A stretch of 14,323 nt of DNA from DTU080 sp050945315. Lineage in GTDB: Bacteria; Bacillota; Limnochordia; DTU080. The notes under the pieces were generated by a model. That model was not told the DNA's origin. It was given only the letters and a program-made list of their open reading frames with translations, and searched no databases. How positions within the stretch are numbered: position 1 is the first letter of the stretch; each line of letters starts with the position of its first letter. Both the position numbers and the translations under genes were made by a program. Positions 13,556-14,323 of this stretch are shown piece by piece. The stretch covers positions 1 to 14,323 of the forward strand of contig JBMNSS010000059.1 in NCBI GenBank assembly GCA_050945315.1. Reading direction: 5' to 3'.

Positions 13556-13775
13556 GATCTCCGTAGCTCAGCGTGGCGGCTACTCGCAATGGAGCCACGC
13601 AATGCCATCTGGGGTTGCGTGCGGTCCGAATCGTTACCATAGCAACCCTCTGATGGCAATCCCGGGAGGCACTAACACTCACTGTCACTCTTGGTAGGTG
13701 CCGGGCAGGAGTTGAACTGTTAAAGTCACGTTGGATACAGGGGCGTATTATGGGACAGCTGTTAGGAAGGAGATC
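13556..13775 (+). ncRNA. Candidate structured cis-regulatory leader RNA of the DUF1538 gene
   Basis: Three stem-loops follow one another with 2-nt gaps. A: GCGTGGC/GCCACGC (13571-13577 with 13594-13600). B: a long arm of TGCCATC and GGGTTGC (13603-13609, 13612-13618) pairing with GCAACCC and GATGGCA (13642-13648, 13652-13658) around a 2x3 internal loop. C: CCC and GGCAC (13661-13663, 13668-13672) with GTGCC and GGG (13698-13702, 13703-13705). In addition GATCTCC (13556-13562) is perfectly complementary to GGAGATC (13769-13775), which covers the Shine-Dalgarno site, so a closing helix could hide the ribosome site. I see no T-tract terminator, which favours translational control. I could not match it to a riboswitch class I know. 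It might instead be an untranslated structure without ligand. Confidence 0.45.
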
Positions 13776-13778
13776 GAC

Positions 13779-14323
13779 ATGAATGTACTACTGGACCGAT
13801 TAAAAGAAGTAGCTTACTCCGTTCTTCCGATCACTTTTATCGTTCTGATTCTAAGCGCCACGCTGGTGCCCATAGAACAATCAGCCTTAATCAGGTTTGT
13901 CATCGCGGCGGGGGCAATAATCGTTGGTCTGGCCATATTCCTCATAGGGGTGGAGCTCGCCATTGATCCCGTTGGTAAGCATATAGGTGCGTTGATTGTA
14001 AAATCAGCCAGGCTTTGGGTGGTTGTGGCAGTGGGGTTGGTATTAGGATTTTTGATCTCTATTGCCGAGCCTGACCTGCACGTCCTAGCTGAACAGGTGG
14101 ATTGGGTGACCGGCGGGCTGATTTCCAAGGCGGCAGTGCTGGTAACAGTCTCTTTGGGCGTAGCAGTGCTGATCACCCTTGGCTTGATTCGTATCATGTT
14201 CAAGATACCCTTATCTTGGTTCTTTGCTGGCAGTTACCTGGCGGTCTTATTCATGGCTTTGTTCAACTCCCCCGAGTTTTTGGCCATTGCTTTTGATGCC
14301 TGCGGTGCCACCACGGGAGCGTT
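13779..14323 (+). CDS. DUF1538 family membrane protein, N-terminal part (runs off the window)
   Basis: An open frame of 181 codons from ATG 13779 to the right edge, with AAGGAG 6-7 bases upstream. The N-terminus (MNVLLDRLKEV) is followed by several hydrophobic stretches: about residues 13-30, 38-60, 74-95, 112-135 and 145-165. The conserved FLIGVELAIDPVGKHIG, GFLISIAEPDLHVLAEQV and SPEFLAIAFDACGATTGA segments identify the DUF1538 family, integral membrane proteins of unknown function in which the EPDL and GGxTTG motifs are typical, suggesting a transporter or channel. Known relatives often lie beside PII-type regulator genes; that cannot be checked here. It is divergent from the suf operon and has a long structured leader. 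Only part of the family's usual length is present, because of the window edge. Confidence 0.88.
   Translation, partial: MNVLLDRLKEVAYSVLPITFIVLILSATLVPIEQSALIRFVIAAGAIIVGLAIFLIGVELAIDPVGKHIGALIVKSARLWVVVAVGLVLGFLISIAEPDLHVLAEQVDWVTGGLISKAAVLVTVSLGVAVLITLGLIRIMFKIPLSWFFAGSYLAVLFMALFNSPEFLAIAFDACGATTGA

Noticed and set aside
13561..13600. tRNA-like sequence (CCGTAGCTCAGCGTGG) on the plus strand
   Set aside because: It resembles the start of a tRNA D-arm, but no proper anticodon arm, T-arm with TTCGA or acceptor pairing follows; the bases fit the hairpin A helix better.
1..14323. TRAP target arrays (GAG/UAG repeats), CRISPR arrays, insertion sequences, rRNA
   Set aside because: I looked through the intergenic segments on both strands by eye and saw no regular triplet array, repeat-spacer array, terminal inverted repeats with transposase, or rRNA; a computed search could still find degenerate cases.

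Overview
The window looks like a chromosomal segment of a Bacillota (Firmicutes) bacterium, probably a deep-branching Clostridia-type lineage. Evidence: strong AGGAGG-type ribosome binding sites with many GTG and TTG starts, a CDSU-order suf operon with SufU, an accA-pfkA-pyk gene order, a TRAP (MtrB) homologue, and a tRNA-Gln with a U1-A72 pair, the form used by bacteria that make Gln-tRNA through GatCAB. This is inference; no marker fixes the genus. Nothing suggests a phage, plasmid, insertion sequence or CRISPR array.

All complete genes lie on the minus strand, so transcription runs from high to low coordinates. From the right: a suf operon (sufC, sufD, sufS, sufU) with a good extended -10 promoter builds Fe-S clusters. 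An isocitrate dehydrogenase gene sits where sufB would be expected. A methylthiopurine nucleoside phosphorylase follows. Next is a two-gene tRNA unit (Gln-CTG, Glu-CTC) with a near-consensus promoter and its own terminator. Then come a small cytoplasmic protein ending in a starch-binding-like module, and a tight run murA, mtrB (TRAP), two small unknown ORFs, accA, pfkA, pyk and an AIR-synthase-related gene, closed by strong intrinsic terminators near the left end. This last run joins cell-wall precursor synthesis, tryptophan-sensing regulation, fatty-acid initiation and lower glycolysis.

On the plus strand at the right end, a DUF1538-type membrane protein starts and runs off the window. It is divergent from suf. 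Its roughly 300-nt leader contains three back-to-back hairpins and a segment complementary to its own Shine-Dalgarno sequence. This candidate cis-regulatory RNA is the best lead in the window for something undescribed.

Other points: mtrB has no trp gene nearby; the suf operon lacks sufB; AccA is divergent, with changes in normally invariant motifs and no adjacent accD; pyruvate kinase carries the residues of the K+-independent class; isocitrate dehydrogenase carries NADP-type residues in an NAD-IDH-sized protein; tRNA-Glu has a G1-U72 wobble.
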